Positions 52,125 to 64,000 of a DNA stretch of 64,000 nucleotides are shown in pieces. The notes under the pieces are model-generated. The model had not been told where the DNA came from and did not search any database. It saw only the letters and a program-made list of their open reading frames with translations. This DNA is from Asterias rubens (taxonomy: Eukaryota; Echinodermata; Asteroidea; Forcipulatida; Asteriidae), in the NCBI RefSeq assembly GCF_902459465.1, contig NC_047063.1, positions 10,911,343-10,975,342 on the forward strand, read 5' to 3'. The stretch's first letter is position 1. Every line of letters starts with the position of its first letter. The position numbers and the translations under genes are program-made.

Positions 52125-54783
52125 CTTGATTTATCCAATGCATTTTCTTCTTCTGCTGTAAGGACTTTATCCTTCTCAGCTCGGGACTGAACTCCGTCAT
52201 TCTTCTTGGTCCAGATACTTGCTTTCTGTAAAAAAAAATAATAAAAAAATAAAAAAAAAGACCAATAACCTTAAGGAAACTGACAGGGTAAAGTTTTGAA
52301 TAATTTTGATCGGAACTTGAAATGTTAAAAACAGTGGACACTATTGGCAATTGTCAAAAACTAGCCTTCACAGTTGGTGTATCTCAACATGCATAAAATA
52401 ACAAACCTGTGAAAATTTGATATCAATCGGTCGTCGAAGTTGCGAGATAATAATGAAAGAAAAAACACCCTTGTCACACGAAGTTGTGTGCGTTTAGATA
52501 GTTGATTTCTAAACTTGAGGTCTCGAAATCAAATTCGTGGAAAATTACTTCTTTCTCGAAAACTATGGCATTTCAGAGGGAGCCGTTTCTCACAATGTTT
52601 TATACTATTAACCTCTCCCCATTACTCATCACCAAGAGAGGATTTACGCTAATAGTTATTTTGAGTAATTACCAATAGTGTCCACTGCTTTTAACTTGAG
52701 TTTGATTGCTTAAAGGGTCTGGGTACTTTTTGTAACACAAAACACAAGTCCACAGATTTAGATTAACTTACATACACTGTTTGAAGATACTGATAGTAGA
52801 AAGAGACTTCCTTAAAATAATTACTAAGGCGCCTTGTCAAAACGTCCAAGCCGTTCCATTCCGCGTGCATTCTGCGTGAGTCCGCGGATTTTTGTAACAA
52901 AAGAACCCGTAGCAACTGGGCATGTCCATGGCCACGACGGCTCATTTACATGTCAATAAACATGAATATTCCGGGGACTCCGCGGAGCTACCGGTCGGCC
53001 ATTGTAAGGTCCAGCTTATGAGCTGACCGGCGGAACCGCGGAGGAACGTAGGTGGTCAACAATGGTTTTACCTTTGCAGATTAAAAAGCAAAGTAAGGGT
53101 GGATGTGTAACTAAAATCCATTTCCTCCAATGTGTGACTTTTAAGACTTGGTTGGGCCTACATAACCAAGACATGAATTTTAAAAATGGTTGTCTTTATT
53201 CCCGGCTTCGACTGACAAAAGTTCCAGGCTACGTGCAAACTCCGTTCCAAGTGGGTCAGAGTATCCAGGGGACAATTTTAACTGTTCGTTCTTACTTTCC
53301 AAGCGGAAAACATTAGTTTCTTATTTATTAAATCCCAAGTCACCGTCACCAATGAACAAATATACACACCTGTGCGAGTGTGTCTCCATGTCAAAACAAC
53401 CAGATAGTCTGGTTTGTCCAATGTGTGAGGGGGAGGAAGCCACAGTTTCAGAGACCGGTGTTTCTATTGGCTGTTGAATTTCCATAAAGCGCGTAACGAA
53501 TGTTTTCATTGGTCGATTTTGCCCTACTGCCAGAGCAGCATATTGTATTCAACATCATGGAAGAAAACGTTTAGTAGTCGCGGCGGGGGTGATTTCTTAT
53601 TAATTTAGCATCGTTTTTCTTGCGGGAAAATATTGATTAATAATGTGAATGGTTTCAAGTTAAAAATCGATATTTTTGTTTCAAGCATAAATGTTGCAAA
53701 TTATGCTTCGCAAATTGGATCGCAACATTTGCGATGCACTTTTTACAATTGCATAGCAAATCATCAAAATTGTATCACAAATTGCGATGTGATACAGGCG
53801 AAATCGTTCCCTGATTATCACATGCACTGGATGGTGTAATTGTCTTGTCGGTGCGGCCTGTCCGCTTCCAGGAGGATGGTATTCGTGAGTAGAAAATGTA
53901 TTGCTCTGGAAGAGCACGGCCGGTCCGCGTCCAAGCCGCTGATATTCGTGACCTGAAAATACAACTTGTTTATTCATGAACTTATTGTTATACTAACAAT
54001 AGCGCCCGGCAAGGATAGCTCATTAACTTCGCCGCGCTTCAACGCACATGGCCGTTCTTCCGCGGACTGTCCGAGGTCCTTAGCAACGGCGGTATTTGCT
54101 GTCCAGTCCGCAGACTGTCAGCGGAGGAACGCCCGGGACGTTTTGACAAGGCGCCTAACTTGCTGAGGTTCTGCAGTTTTAGAGAAATGAGTAAAACAAT
54201 GCCACAAAAAAATAATGTTTGTCTCAGTTTTTGCCGTAAAAAGTATTTTAATACTTTTTACAGCAAAATTGCACTTTTATTATAACTGGTTTTTAATACG
54301 TTTTTACATGCTGAAATAATTTTTGTATCACTGAGACGAAGATTATTTTTGTGACTCAGGTTTTACTCATATTATTTGCGATAAAAAAGTGTGACAAGTG
54401 CAATTGGTTCTTTTACATGCGTTACACAACACATGGGTCCAACAGCTTTACGCCCCTTTCGAAGGACAAAGCAATGGTGAAGTGTCTTGCTTAAGAACAA
54501 AAGTGTCACGGCTAGGGATTCAAACCCACACTCTGCTGATCAGAAACAACAGAGTTTGAATTCAGTGCTCTGTACCGCTTGGCCACGACACTTCCATGGG
54601 GGTGTCAAACATAGGTGAACATGGTAAATAACCACCTTTTCAGACAAAGTCTCATTTCAGTTCATCCCAGGTCCAGCCTACCTTAGGAACAGGTTTAGCC
54701 TTACCTGTAGTAGAGTTCTCTTGAAGTCGTTCTTTGCAGAGTGCCTCTTGTTTCCGGAATAACTCTGCTTTCAAACACACAAG
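52125..54783 (-). CDS. CCDC174: CCDC174, two internal exons
   Basis: Exon 54682-54783 encodes LVCLKAELFRKQEALCKERL, then QENSTTGKAKPVPK; exon 52125-52225 continues in phase with KASIWTKKNDGVQSRAEKDK and ends ALDKSR. The order LKAELFRKQE, then KP(S)IW.K.N.GV..RAEKD, then LDK(A/S)R matches the N-terminus of vertebrate CCDC174, a nuclear coiled-coil protein linked to the exon-junction factor EIF4A3 and RNA processing. The donor at 54682 was chosen over one at 54705 because only the former keeps the frame open. The first coding exon (about 14 residues expected) was not located upstream, and all later exons should lie below 52125, where only minisatellite and the gap remain. A 1.33-kb DNA element and a MITE sit in the intron. 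Confidence 0.85.
52325..52697. repeat. MITE, GGACACTATTGG family, in the CCDC174 intron
   Basis: Ends ACAGTGGACACTATTGGCAA and ATTACCAATAGTGTCCACTG are inverted, 373 bp apart. Confidence 0.8.
52828..54155. mobile_element. 1.33-kb non-autonomous DNA transposon in the CCDC174 intron
   Basis: Perfect 20-bp inverted ends (AGGCGCCTTGTCAAAACGTC and its complement) bound the element. GC-rich subterminal regions carry CCGCGGA-type motifs at both sides (about 52870-53040 and 54040-54130). No ORF resembles a transposase. The duplication is ambiguous; TA or CTAA would fit. Confidence 0.75.
54398..54600 (-). repeat. tRNA-derived SINE (Leu/Ser-like head)
   Basis: The reverse complement starts GTGTCGTGGCCAAGCGGTAC (tRNA-Leu/Ser-like A-box), has GGGTTTGAATCCC (B-box), and continues into the body seen at 536-863. 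Confidence 0.7.
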
Positions 54784-57240
54784 CTGCAAAAGAAGAAAGT
54801 GATCACATTGATTAATGTCAAATTATTAACTCGAGTCTCCTGACGATGACTAGAGCAAGTTAGTCCAAATGTTGAGACCGATTTAAGAACTGACTCCGCG
54901 GTAGCGCAGTTAATAACGCTCCTGTAAGCTAAAGTACACGTAGTCCCTGCCAATTTCCTATCTTCCGCCCGGTAATAGTTAAAAAGCAGGACAGAGAAAC
55001 GAGAAGTCTCCTGAACAATCCAATTTGGATAGACAGGCCTTCGGGTCACAGTGTTTTGGTACACTTTTGTCTATCCTGGCCGGCTTAAGTTGGTTATGTT
55101 GTTTATTGGTTCCTGTTTTTGTCTGATCATGTTGTTTTGTCATATTTTTTGTCTTTTAATAATATGTTCTTTGTTTTTTGTGTTGTTGTGTTGTTCTTCT
55201 TTTGGTTTTTTGTGTTGTTGATTTTTTGATTTATTCATGTTATTGAATTTGTTAGTTTTCCTGATTCTGTTTACTTGTTTTGTAGTAGTATACTGTACCT
55301 TTGAGAACTTTATTGTCTTGTATCTTGGTCGAACAAATACTAATTATAATAATGATAATAATAATTCTACTCCGCGATAGTAGTATGTATACAGAAAGAA
55401 AGTTCTCTAAGAACAAACTCTACCTGGCAAGTAGATACCCAAACATAAATTGATACCTCGGCTTGCCATGCAATGCCTAGAATATATTCATTTCTGTTTC
55501 AGTGTGAACTTTTGTGGGGGTGTTTCAAAATAACTTGGGTAGCATCTCATTCTCAGCATAAAAAGTTGGTTTTCCATTAAAAAATTATTTCACCTCCTGA
55601 AACTGAAAAGCTGTAGGTTCCTACTTGGATATATCCATGGTCTACATATTTTACAGTTACACAAAACGTTGAGCGATTGAGTCACTCGATCGTATTGGTA
55701 ACTTTTTCAATGTTCCTTAATTTTGTTTTTAATTCTTTATTTAAAAGCCAGAATAAACTTTAGGTTTTTTGTATTTCAATTTGATCAGTGAAAAACTTCA
55801 TGATGGACCGTGTTCTGAGTCTGTGTTCAGTAGAAAGGGTAGAAGAGTTGACTTGTACTCCTAGATGATTGTATAGGGAAAAGTTTCTGTATCACACGCC
55901 ACCACTTTTTCATTCAATATGAAATAATATCAAGTCTCATTAGGCCTACCTCAATGAGATAATGTAGGCCTACTTCTAGAAACTGTATAAGGCTCCCCTG
56001 TGAGCGTTATGTAGGGGTCACATAATTATTTAGGGCCTTCTTAACGCTATACGTTTTTCAAATCAGCGTTGATGAAGTTTTATGACCGTTAGCCAGCCAG
56101 AACTGAAGTTTCCTGTGTACTGTACAACTAAAGCTTTCCCCAACCTACTCAATATACATTCATAATGCTTGTATTTCCTTTTTGTTGAGTGAAATTAAAA
56201 AACATCGTCAAAAATTACAATTTTCTGCATGAAAAGTGGTGGCAGGGAAACGGATGTGTTAACTGGGGCACTGATTCCTTTTTCGAAATTTTAACATTAA
56301 TTTCGAAAAAGGCGGAAAAATAGGCGGAAAGGTTTCCGTATGGCGCCACCACTTTTTCATTCGATATGAAATAAAATAGTATCTAATTTACCTCAATATT
56401 ATTATAACTTATAAGATATCCCTTTTTGTAAAAATGAGTGAAAAAGTGGTGGCGCCATATGGAAAGTTATCCGAATAGGCTTAGGCCTACAAACAATAGT
56501 ACAAATACACGTACAATGACCCATAATGTCAAAATTTCTATAAAGGAATACAGCGCCCCAGTTACACTTGGTCTGTGGATAAATTCCTAAAGAACGCCGG
56601 GGGGCTCTACATAAGCTTATCTAAGCTGTCTGCCCCAGTAACCAGAACCACCGTCTCCTCCCCAGTTGTGTGATGGCGTCGGTGGATTCAAGTAAGTTCA
56701 AGTAAGTTCGAGTAAGTCTGTGTTGTAATTGTATTGATTGATTGATGACTTTAGATTAGAAAGAAATTAATTTATTTTGATCTGGTCGATGGAAGTGTGA
56801 ACTTGAAGTGGAGGAAAAATAAAGTAAATTCCATTCAACAGTGTTCAAATTTCAATTCAACAACCATCATCAATCATGCCATTATCATCATATTATGTCA
56901 TGACCACATGACAACAATCGATCGTGACAATTAATTCAAACTTTCAAAGAGTTCTTACGAGGAATAATTCACTTCTAATCTATTTACTTGCCTGAGTTCA
57001 TGTTTCCACTGAGGTGTGGTCTACAGGGGAACGTATCTGTAGATAAACCACAATTTCAGATAATGTGGCTATTGCTGCAGTCCAATGTGAATGTACAGTA
57101 GGTTGTTGTTGGCAATCAAATTCGGTTTAAGGACGCCGCCATCTTTTAAGCTAAACCACCGTTTTCTGTTACCGACAATAGAGGGCGCTATACTCCAAGA
57201 GCCGTCGTGTAAATTAATTATTGGCTCTTTATGCGCCCTG
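54784..57240. other. Region upstream of the CCDC174 exons
   Basis: No exon could be assigned, although the first CCDC174 exon should be here or further upstream. It holds a (TAA)n patch near 55350, MITE copies at about 55880-55960 and 56325-56473, and a short triplicated AGTAAGTTC near 56692. Confidence 0.45.
56325..56473. repeat. MITE with GTATGGCGCCACCACTT ends, copy 2
   Basis: Nearly identical to 36843-36976 but with a ~20-bp insertion (ATTATTATAACTTATAAG) in the loop. Confidence 0.8.
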
Positions 57241-57242
57241 AT

Positions 57243-57745
57243 CCCAATTTCATCGATCTGCTCGAGCAGAAAAAAATAATAGTTAAGCAGCTTACCAGAA
57301 TAAGGTTACCCGCCAAATTAAAAAGTACAATTTGTGACTGGTATTTCTTCTAACAGCAGTGAACTTCAAAGTATTAAAGGCAGTGGACACTATTGGTAAT
57401 TACTCAAAATAATTATTATCATAAAACCTTACTTGTTAATGAGTAATGGGAAGAGGTTGATAGTATAAAACATTGTGAGAAACGGCTCCCTCTGAAGTGA
57501 CATAGTTTTCGAGAAAGAAGTAATAATTGTCCACGAATTTGATTCCGAGACCTCAGTTTTAGAGTTGAGGTCTCGAAATCAAGCACCTGGAAGCACCGTA
57601 CAACTTGTGCAACACGGGCGTTTTCTTCCATTATTCTCTCGTAACTTGGACGGCCAATGTGAGAGGGCTGGTCTTTGACAATACCAAAGGTGTCCACTGC
57701 CTTTAATCAATAATTAAGTTATGCCTAAGCAGCTCTATGAAATTT
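57243..57745. repeat. Nested MITEs: GGACACTATTGG copy inside a GCCCAATTTCATAGAGCT copy
   Basis: The outer element runs from about 57243 to 57370 and resumes at 57712-57745 (CTAAGCAGCTCTATGAAATT). A complete inner MITE (GCAGTGGACACTATTGGTAA to the GGTGTCCACTGCC end) occupies 57376-57708. Confidence 0.75.
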
Positions 57746-57749
57746 TTGC

Positions 57750-60700
57750 CCTGATGGCATTTAGTTTGGGTTAACAGCCGATCATTACATCTATAGCCCC
57801 CTGAAGTAGCCATTCTACAATAATCTCAAAAAAGCAATTATGGCGCAGTTATTAACTGGGGATTAATTAAACAATGGTGATTACGGTATTACATTAAAAC
57901 GTCCAATCATAATATTCTGAGGTTAATTAGAAAACCCTATAATTATATAACACAAGATCGTACAACTTGATTCTTTTGAAGACGAGCAGTGTGTAGTATC
58001 GAAACGTCGTGACCAAACCGGCTCTTTTCAGAGATTAACACGTGATTGTATCCCGCCAGTTTACTATTTATTTATTAAAAAGTAAGTCTTGTGGAGTAAA
58101 CTTGCATTAGAAAAAATTGTAATAAAAGGATAGACACTAGAAACTACGAGCTGGGTCAGCGGGAACTACAATGTACAAACAATTTCAACAAAATGCTTGA
58201 TATCCCAATGTTATTGTATTCAATGGTTCATTGTCCTATTAAAAATAAGTATTACTGTCACCAATTTTAGTCATTAATTGTCCTTCCTTGTATTGTGGTG
58301 ATTTCTTGAATAAATTTCAGTTTTGAAGCTCATCGGTTATACATTTTTATATCAGCGCAATCCTCAGGATAAATACATATTATTTCAAACTCTTGGATAA
58401 AGTCAAGGATATAGGAATTGCAGGCGTTGTGCCTAAATAAAGCGTTTGCAAAGCGATGCGACAAGTTCAAAATATATAAACCTGGGAAATCGCTCCGGGG
58501 TCTGGTCAGTTTTTGTCATTTTTCTTCAAAAATATTTTCTCAAAGGTGTTTTGACTTGAGTGTTCATTAGACATTGATTGAGGATTAAGTGTCATGATTT
58601 TTGAAAGTGGTAAAAATGGGGCAAATCTGGTGACTAGCTGTCAAAATTATACGTGTTGAACCAGATTGTCATTTGCCGATCAAAATAATCTCGTAACCCT
58701 CCGGCCTGGCGGCCGTCGGGAGGAGGGTTACGTTATCGCAACTAGTGCAGACATGGTTTCCCTGGAGATGACCCCCGACCCTGACAAGTTGCGTCATGCT
58801 CTATTTTTAACCGTGGGTGATACCTGACCTAAGATTTTTAATAAGATACGTTTTTTTTTTAGGCCGTAGATGCTCTCTGTGGCAATCTAGGGAGTCTGGG
58901 GGGTGATGTCACGCTCCCAGATGGGAGGCCCGGGAAAGTTTTGCATTGTAGATGCTCTGCGATGCTAGCGAATGTGCTTACGAACGGACATAATGGAAGT
59001 CAAACATTTTACTCCCATAAATGGCCGAGCGTGTTAGTCGACGAGGTCAAAAAAAAACGTGCAATTTCGAGGCATATTTGTGTAGATCATTGTATTCTAC
59101 GTTTACAACATCTTTCTAACCATATCGATTTCATAACAAACAGTTAAAGAACGCTTTTTAAAGACCAACTCGACCGATCCAAGGCAACGTTTCCTTTAAT
59201 AAGATATTTTGTGAAAGATGTGGAGGTACATTTGACAGAATTTGTCGCATTGGTCTCAACAGCACAAAACATGGCGTTATGGACATTGCATTTGGAACGT
59301 TTTGGACAAAACACTTTTGACCACTGTTTTCTTTCAGTTGGACACTACACTTTTGACCACTGTTTTCTTTCAGTAGCTGAAACAGTGTCAAAATGATGCA
59401 ATTTCTTACTTTTTTCAAATATAGACAGTCTTCATTGAATTTCAGTTGAAAACTAAGCTTTTATACAAAGTAAATTATTTTTCACCTTGATGTATCATTC
59501 TCTGTGGAATTGCCCAAATTTAAAAATAATTATTAACAATAATTAAGACTAAGTAAGAGCTTTATTTTGAAGCTCATGTACTCCCTTTATTAGTCAAGTC
59601 AAGTGACGTTGTCTTAAAAAAGTGAATCAAATATTTTTGCCAGCATTAGTTTACGATAATGAAATTTAACAAGAAAACAAATTACAGACAGGTACAAAAA
59701 TGGAATGTCCCGTGCTATGGGATGGCGCAGAGGGTTGGACCAAAAGGGAGCTTCGGCAACTTATCCCGACGGGCGCGCGGCAACATTGTCCAGTCGAAAC
59801 TTGACCCTTAATCATGAATAGCGCCCTCTATAGTGCGGCGACGCTTTTGGTGGAATGGTTGATTGAACTTTTCTTTCAGAATTAAAAAGACACAATATAA
59901 GAAGATTGAATTGACGTCTAAAGTTACATTGAGAAAATCAGAAACTCATTAGAAAGTTTGAAAATTGCATGTACGATACAAAGCAATTAAGGAACAGACC
60001 TAAACACACAGATTTGTCAAAACGGATTATCAATTTTTATTAAAGGTTAGAAAAGGGTTATTCAAAGGGCTTTAGTTTGTAGAGATTTAAACACTTTTTG
60101 TTTGGGGGGGGGGGGGGCTCGGGGTACTATTAATTTAAAGTACAAAAATAAAACCCCAAAGCCTGAGAATTCGGTATAACTGTAATTTTAATCAGATCTT
60201 GGTACAAATATGTCAAATCGCAAACAAAGTATGGCCGCCATTTCCGCACCTGCACACCCCAATATCATTTCTGACACCATGCCTCTATAAAGTTAATTGG
60301 TTTATTTATTTATTTTGGCGCGTCGAGTCGTTATCTTGACTTTTTTTTTAATCTAGAGTGAGTGACAATACCACAACAAAGGACCGTCCCGTTACAGAGG
60401 CAATTACCACATCAATAAGTCATCCGTAGCTTTGGTGTACCAACAACATTAGGGGCTGGAGTGTTGTTAACATTCTATGGATGTGAGCATGAATAATTAA
60501 ACACCTAAAAAGGCCATGAGTTGTACATAAAAGAGTTCTTTAGCCTGGCGGCGGGTCGAAGAGTTATGCTACGCTGTGAGTAAGCAGTGTGAATTCATTA
60601 CTCAATTGAAGGCTTTGTAAATTATTGTGCTTTTAGGCCACAAAAAAAAAAAATAAAAGAAAAAATAACTTTTTTTGAACGATCTCAGCAGTTTTGTTTT

Positions 60701-63700
60701 GTAAATAGCCCCAGCCGTTTCTCTTTTTAAAAAAGGTGCCGGGCGGCCATTTTGGAAAAAGACCCTCGTTCATCGTTCCTTTTTTGTTGCCCTTATCAGC
60801 TGTCTGTTTTAGGGGCAAATTTGATCGCCGTGAAAGAGCTAAATCCACTGTGAAAGAGCTAAATCCAAATCCGAGTGATCTTAAGTTTTTTGTCAAACAC
60901 ACAAATTTCTGCAGCAAGGGTAGTTTTCTTTTACATTATTCTCTTAAAACTTCGATGACCATAGTCATCGAAGATGCATGAGCCAAAATGTTCAGATTTG
61001 TTATGTTATGCATGTTGGGATACACTAAGTGAGGTTGAGATTGGTTTTGACAAAATTACCAAAGGTGTCCAATGCCTCTAAGAACTGGCAACACTAAGTG
61101 CAAACTCCTATAGCTCATCACTCGCGTCCATTTTAATCAAGAAATACACCTAGCTTGTTTCCTGTAACATTAACATAATTGCTTCCTGCATTAACACCTT
61201 TTAAAATTAATAAACACGCATGATTATAATAGTGGGTCGTGTTGATGTGTTAGGTTCTAGCTATTGTGAATAATGTATAGGTCACACAAGCGCCATCAAA
61301 ACAATAAAACATACCCAAGCTCTAACTATGCAAATAGCTTGACACAACATAGCACAATAACCTTAGACAGATTTCTTTGTTTCCGAATTAGTGTAATCAA
61401 GTTTTACATGGGTCTATGGGGATTGTGTAAAGAGATCGTAAACCGATCGATCTTAGCCGCCGTGTCTAGGTCTGAGCTCCAGGCAGATGGGAACGTGCTC
61501 TAAGACACTAACGCCCAGAAGTTTTTAAATTAAAGACACCGGACACGTTTGATAATTGTCAAAGACCAGTATTCTCTCTTGGTTTATCCAAACAAAAAAT
61601 AACAAGTAAGTGAAAAAATAAGGCTCAATTGGTCATAGAAGTTGCATGAAAAAATATTGAAAGATATTTAAAAAAACCTATTGTGCAAGTTTGTGTACTT
61701 TCAGATGCATATAAAATGCTTCAGCAGGTGAAGTTATTTATTATTTGAGCGAGAATTTACATTTTTCTCAAAAACTACGTGAATTACTTCAGAGGGAGCC
61801 TTTTCTCACAACCTTACTATTGATGATGACTTGAGCCCTCTTGTGGCGAACAGAGGGTAGACCTTCACACATTGTGAGCGCGTGGGAATCCCAACAAAAG
61901 TAGATTGCAAAACAGGAAGGGTCTTGGTTGTTTGTGGATAGACCAAAAGCTCTCACACGCGAATGCGACAATTGCTGCTGTTATGTTCTCGCCAGACTGC
62001 TTCGGCTCCCTCGAGACTTCAGCATTCAGTAGTCGGGACCCCAATAGTCTCACAAGATAGCAGTTGGCCCCCGATATCGCATGAGTCACGTGAGAGCAGT
62101 GATCACAGAGACACATATTTTTAACGACAGACACGGTTTCAGCCCAGCTTCTCATCTCGCCAGGGCCTAATTCCTTAAAGCATGTAAGCACAACAAACAC
62201 TTGCTAAACACAGAATAATATTGCTTAGCAGAATCAGGTTACCAGCCCAAAAGTTTGCATTGTTGTGGCTGGTGTCCAAATCAATTTTTGCTTAGCAAAG
62301 AAATTGTTCTGGCAACCATAATTGGGCCCTGTCTGTTGTCTCAAATGCAAGTTTCACTTCTCAGCTTATCTCAAGACGTATAGAACCCTCGCTCTATGTC
62401 CACAAACTAGCCATTATGCTGCTCGCTGTGCGTCGAGCAATGCGTATACAACATCTCAGTCATTCTAACGCTTACTTATTGGAAGATCAAATTAATTCTT
62501 AAGCATAGAGTAAGGATTGCAAGTCAGCCAAAACAAAATGATATAGCCACAAAGCAAAGACGTGTCCTTGCTCTGAAGACCGGTGAGGTTTGAAATGCAA
62601 CGGCGGTTACAAACAGTATGAAATAAGTCGTTTTTTTCTCACAACAACACAACGCCCGAAACTCATAATCGAAGCTTTATAACCGTTACATAACCAGCTC
62701 ATTTCATATTAACGGGACTCCTTTGACTGAGCGAGCCTTCTTTGAACATTGTACAATGTGATGAAGAAAACGATATTAATAAGAATACAAAATAAAACTT
62801 TAGAATTGAATTTTTGTCTATGGATATCAGAAGAGCTCGATGATAAACCACAGAGCAAGCCCAAATAAAGTAACTTTCTAACAACGATCAAAAATGGGAG
62901 GCAGAGCTTTTCAATCGATTAAAATAAGGAAATCCTTTAAAAAAAACATCAGGAATTTTTGTTAAGAATGGCAATTCTGATGTGCAGAAAAACAAAGTTG
63001 CGAACGGAAGAGGAAAAAGGGGTCCCGATGTCACGACTGGGTCACTGCCCTGCTCTGTGCGGCCCATAGCCAGGGTTTAACTCCGGGAGAGTCGGCACAC
63101 ACAGACCAAAAACTTGTGTCAACAAACAAGATTAAACCACGCTTTCTATTTTGAAGAAGAATCAACCCAATCTTTGAGATGTACTCGGCCGGCAGTTCTT
63201 TTCGAGAAATTCTAACTCTCTCGAAAAGACCGCTTTTTCAAAGTTTGACAAGTTGTTTATTTTTGAAGCCTCCTTTTTGCCGGGACCCAGGGTGCATAAT
63301 TAGAGTCGGGGGCGACCGGTAATCATCACATCAAAAGGACCGCTAACTTTGGCAGTATTGACCAATCAGCATCAAAGAAGTTTTTGTGGGTGACAGAGCG
63401 TGTGATGCGATATCGTGTTTTTTCCCCACGGCTGATTCATGTTCGATATGTCTTAAAGTGCCTTCTTGCAATAATCAGATGCAGAGGGGAAAAATGGGCC
63501 ATTTTGAAAACATCAAAACATTGACATAAAACTGATCTTATTATTTATTTTACAGCATTTGGTCACTTTGATACAATTTGACAAAGTTCATGAGTAATCG
63601 TAGACGTGCTCGTATCGCTTCTAGTGTTCATACAACAGCCGTAGAATCACGACCATTGGAACTGTACCGTTGAACAAAAGAAAGCACCGCCCCATTCATA

Positions 63701-63887
63701 TCCAACGTGCACATGCAGTGTGTGTACATCATGTTGGGAGAAGAATCATCGTCCATCATAACACATGTGTGGTAATGCTATGCCAGGAGAATATTATGCT
63801 ACTCGATTAACGCACGCTAGGATAGTTTCTTTACGCTTTCTTTACTACTCATCTTTTTACTGTAGCAACGGATACTAATTTAAAGTC
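57750..63887. other. Gene-free upstream/intergenic stretch
   Basis: No coding exon recognised. It contains a GTTACGTTATCGCAACT-type short repeat near 58680-58745 (related to 21220-21270), partial palindromic MITE (58960-59200), a ~35-bp tandem duplication at 59305-59380 (CACTTTTGACCACTGTTTTC), GGACACTATTGG-family pieces (60860-61085, 61530-61815) and a GCCCAATTTCAT-family copy (62163-62330). The last several hundred bases are probably promoter and 5' UTR of the PDZRN-like gene. Confidence 0.45.
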
Positions 63888-64000
63888 ATGGGTTTCGATC
63901 TGGACCGTTTTACGAAGGCGGTGGACGAGGATTTCAAATGTAGTATTTGCCTGGCCGTTCTGGAGAATCCACTTGCTACCCCGTGCGGCCACGTCTTCTG
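63888..64000 (+). CDS. PDZRN3/4-type RING E3 ubiquitin ligase, N-terminus only
   Basis: The ATG at 63888 opens a frame reading [20 protein letters not shown], then [17 protein letters not shown], running off the window. C18, C21, C33 and H35 are the first zinc ligands of a C3HC4 RING finger and the final partial codon is consistent with the next Cys. The opening MGF(D/E)LDRF...VD.D.KC..C..VLE.PL.TPCGHVFC is characteristic of PDZRN3/PDZRN4, membrane-cortex E3 ligases with RING, sina-like and PDZ domains that act on MuSK and Wnt signalling. RNF41-type proteins share a similar start but diverge after VLE. Paralogue assignment needs the rest of the gene. Confidence 0.85.
   Translation, partial: MGFDLDRFTKAVDEDFKCSICLAVLENPLATPCGHVF

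Noticed and set aside
56673..56692. First exon reading MASVDS followed by GTAAGT on the plus strand
   Set aside because: The donor-like sequence is part of a local AGTAAGTTC triplication and no downstream plus-strand exon fits.
57150..57190. Minus-strand ATGGCGGCGTCC as the CCDC174 start
   Set aside because: The frame closes after eight residues and there is no usable donor in phase with the next exon.

Overview
The window is animal nuclear DNA. Genes are split into short exons with GT-AG introns, introns are packed with MITEs and tRNA-derived SINEs, and the recognisable proteins are metazoan. Gene content and repeat style suggest a marine deuterostome, most likely an echinoderm such as a sea star; this is inference, because no species-diagnostic gene is present. 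No rRNA gene, functional tRNA gene or CRISPR array was seen.

Layout. 354-12028 (+): 3' fifteen exons of MTMR14 (Jumpy), a myotubularin-type phosphoinositide phosphatase with an intact CX5R motif. One exon end together with its splice donor has been amplified into a nine-copy tandem array. 12.0-20.7 kb: gene-free, filled with MITEs, SINEs and a LINE fragment. 20694-21806 (-): two exons of an EFCAB10-like RIIa/EF-hand protein. 35963-49370 (+): ten exons of nischarin (PX domain plus leucine-rich repeats). 52125-54783 (-): two exons of CCDC174. 63888-64000 (+): start of a PDZRN3/4-type RING E3 ligase. Nischarin and CCDC174 both run into a 500-N gap at 49614-50113, which must hide the 3' parts of both.

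The main discovery candidate is a 13,877-bp mobile element at 21965-35841. It is bounded by a perfect 9-bp target-site duplication (CGCTCAGCA) and by about 145-bp terminal inverted repeats. Inside these are two very long inverted arms (about 6.4 kb and 4.2 kb), each a tandem array of a roughly 220-bp unit. Between the arms is one intronless 614-aa gene that fuses a USP-type deubiquitinase domain to a ULP1/SENP-type (C48) protease domain. The start codon and first ~17 codons of this gene are repeat-unit sequence, and a TATATAAG box sits about 130 bp upstream in the adjoining unit. The arms therefore look like arrays of promoter/start-codon modules facing inward. Architecture resembles Foldback/TU-type elements, but no transposase is visible and I know of no described element with this cargo. 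The element has landed inside what was probably a ~260-bp bidirectional promoter between EFCAB10-like and nischarin.

The rest is a graveyard of at least ten short inverted-repeat families, several nested, plus an 80-bp minisatellite (20 copies) beside the gap and a (GTTT)44 microsatellite in a nischarin intron.
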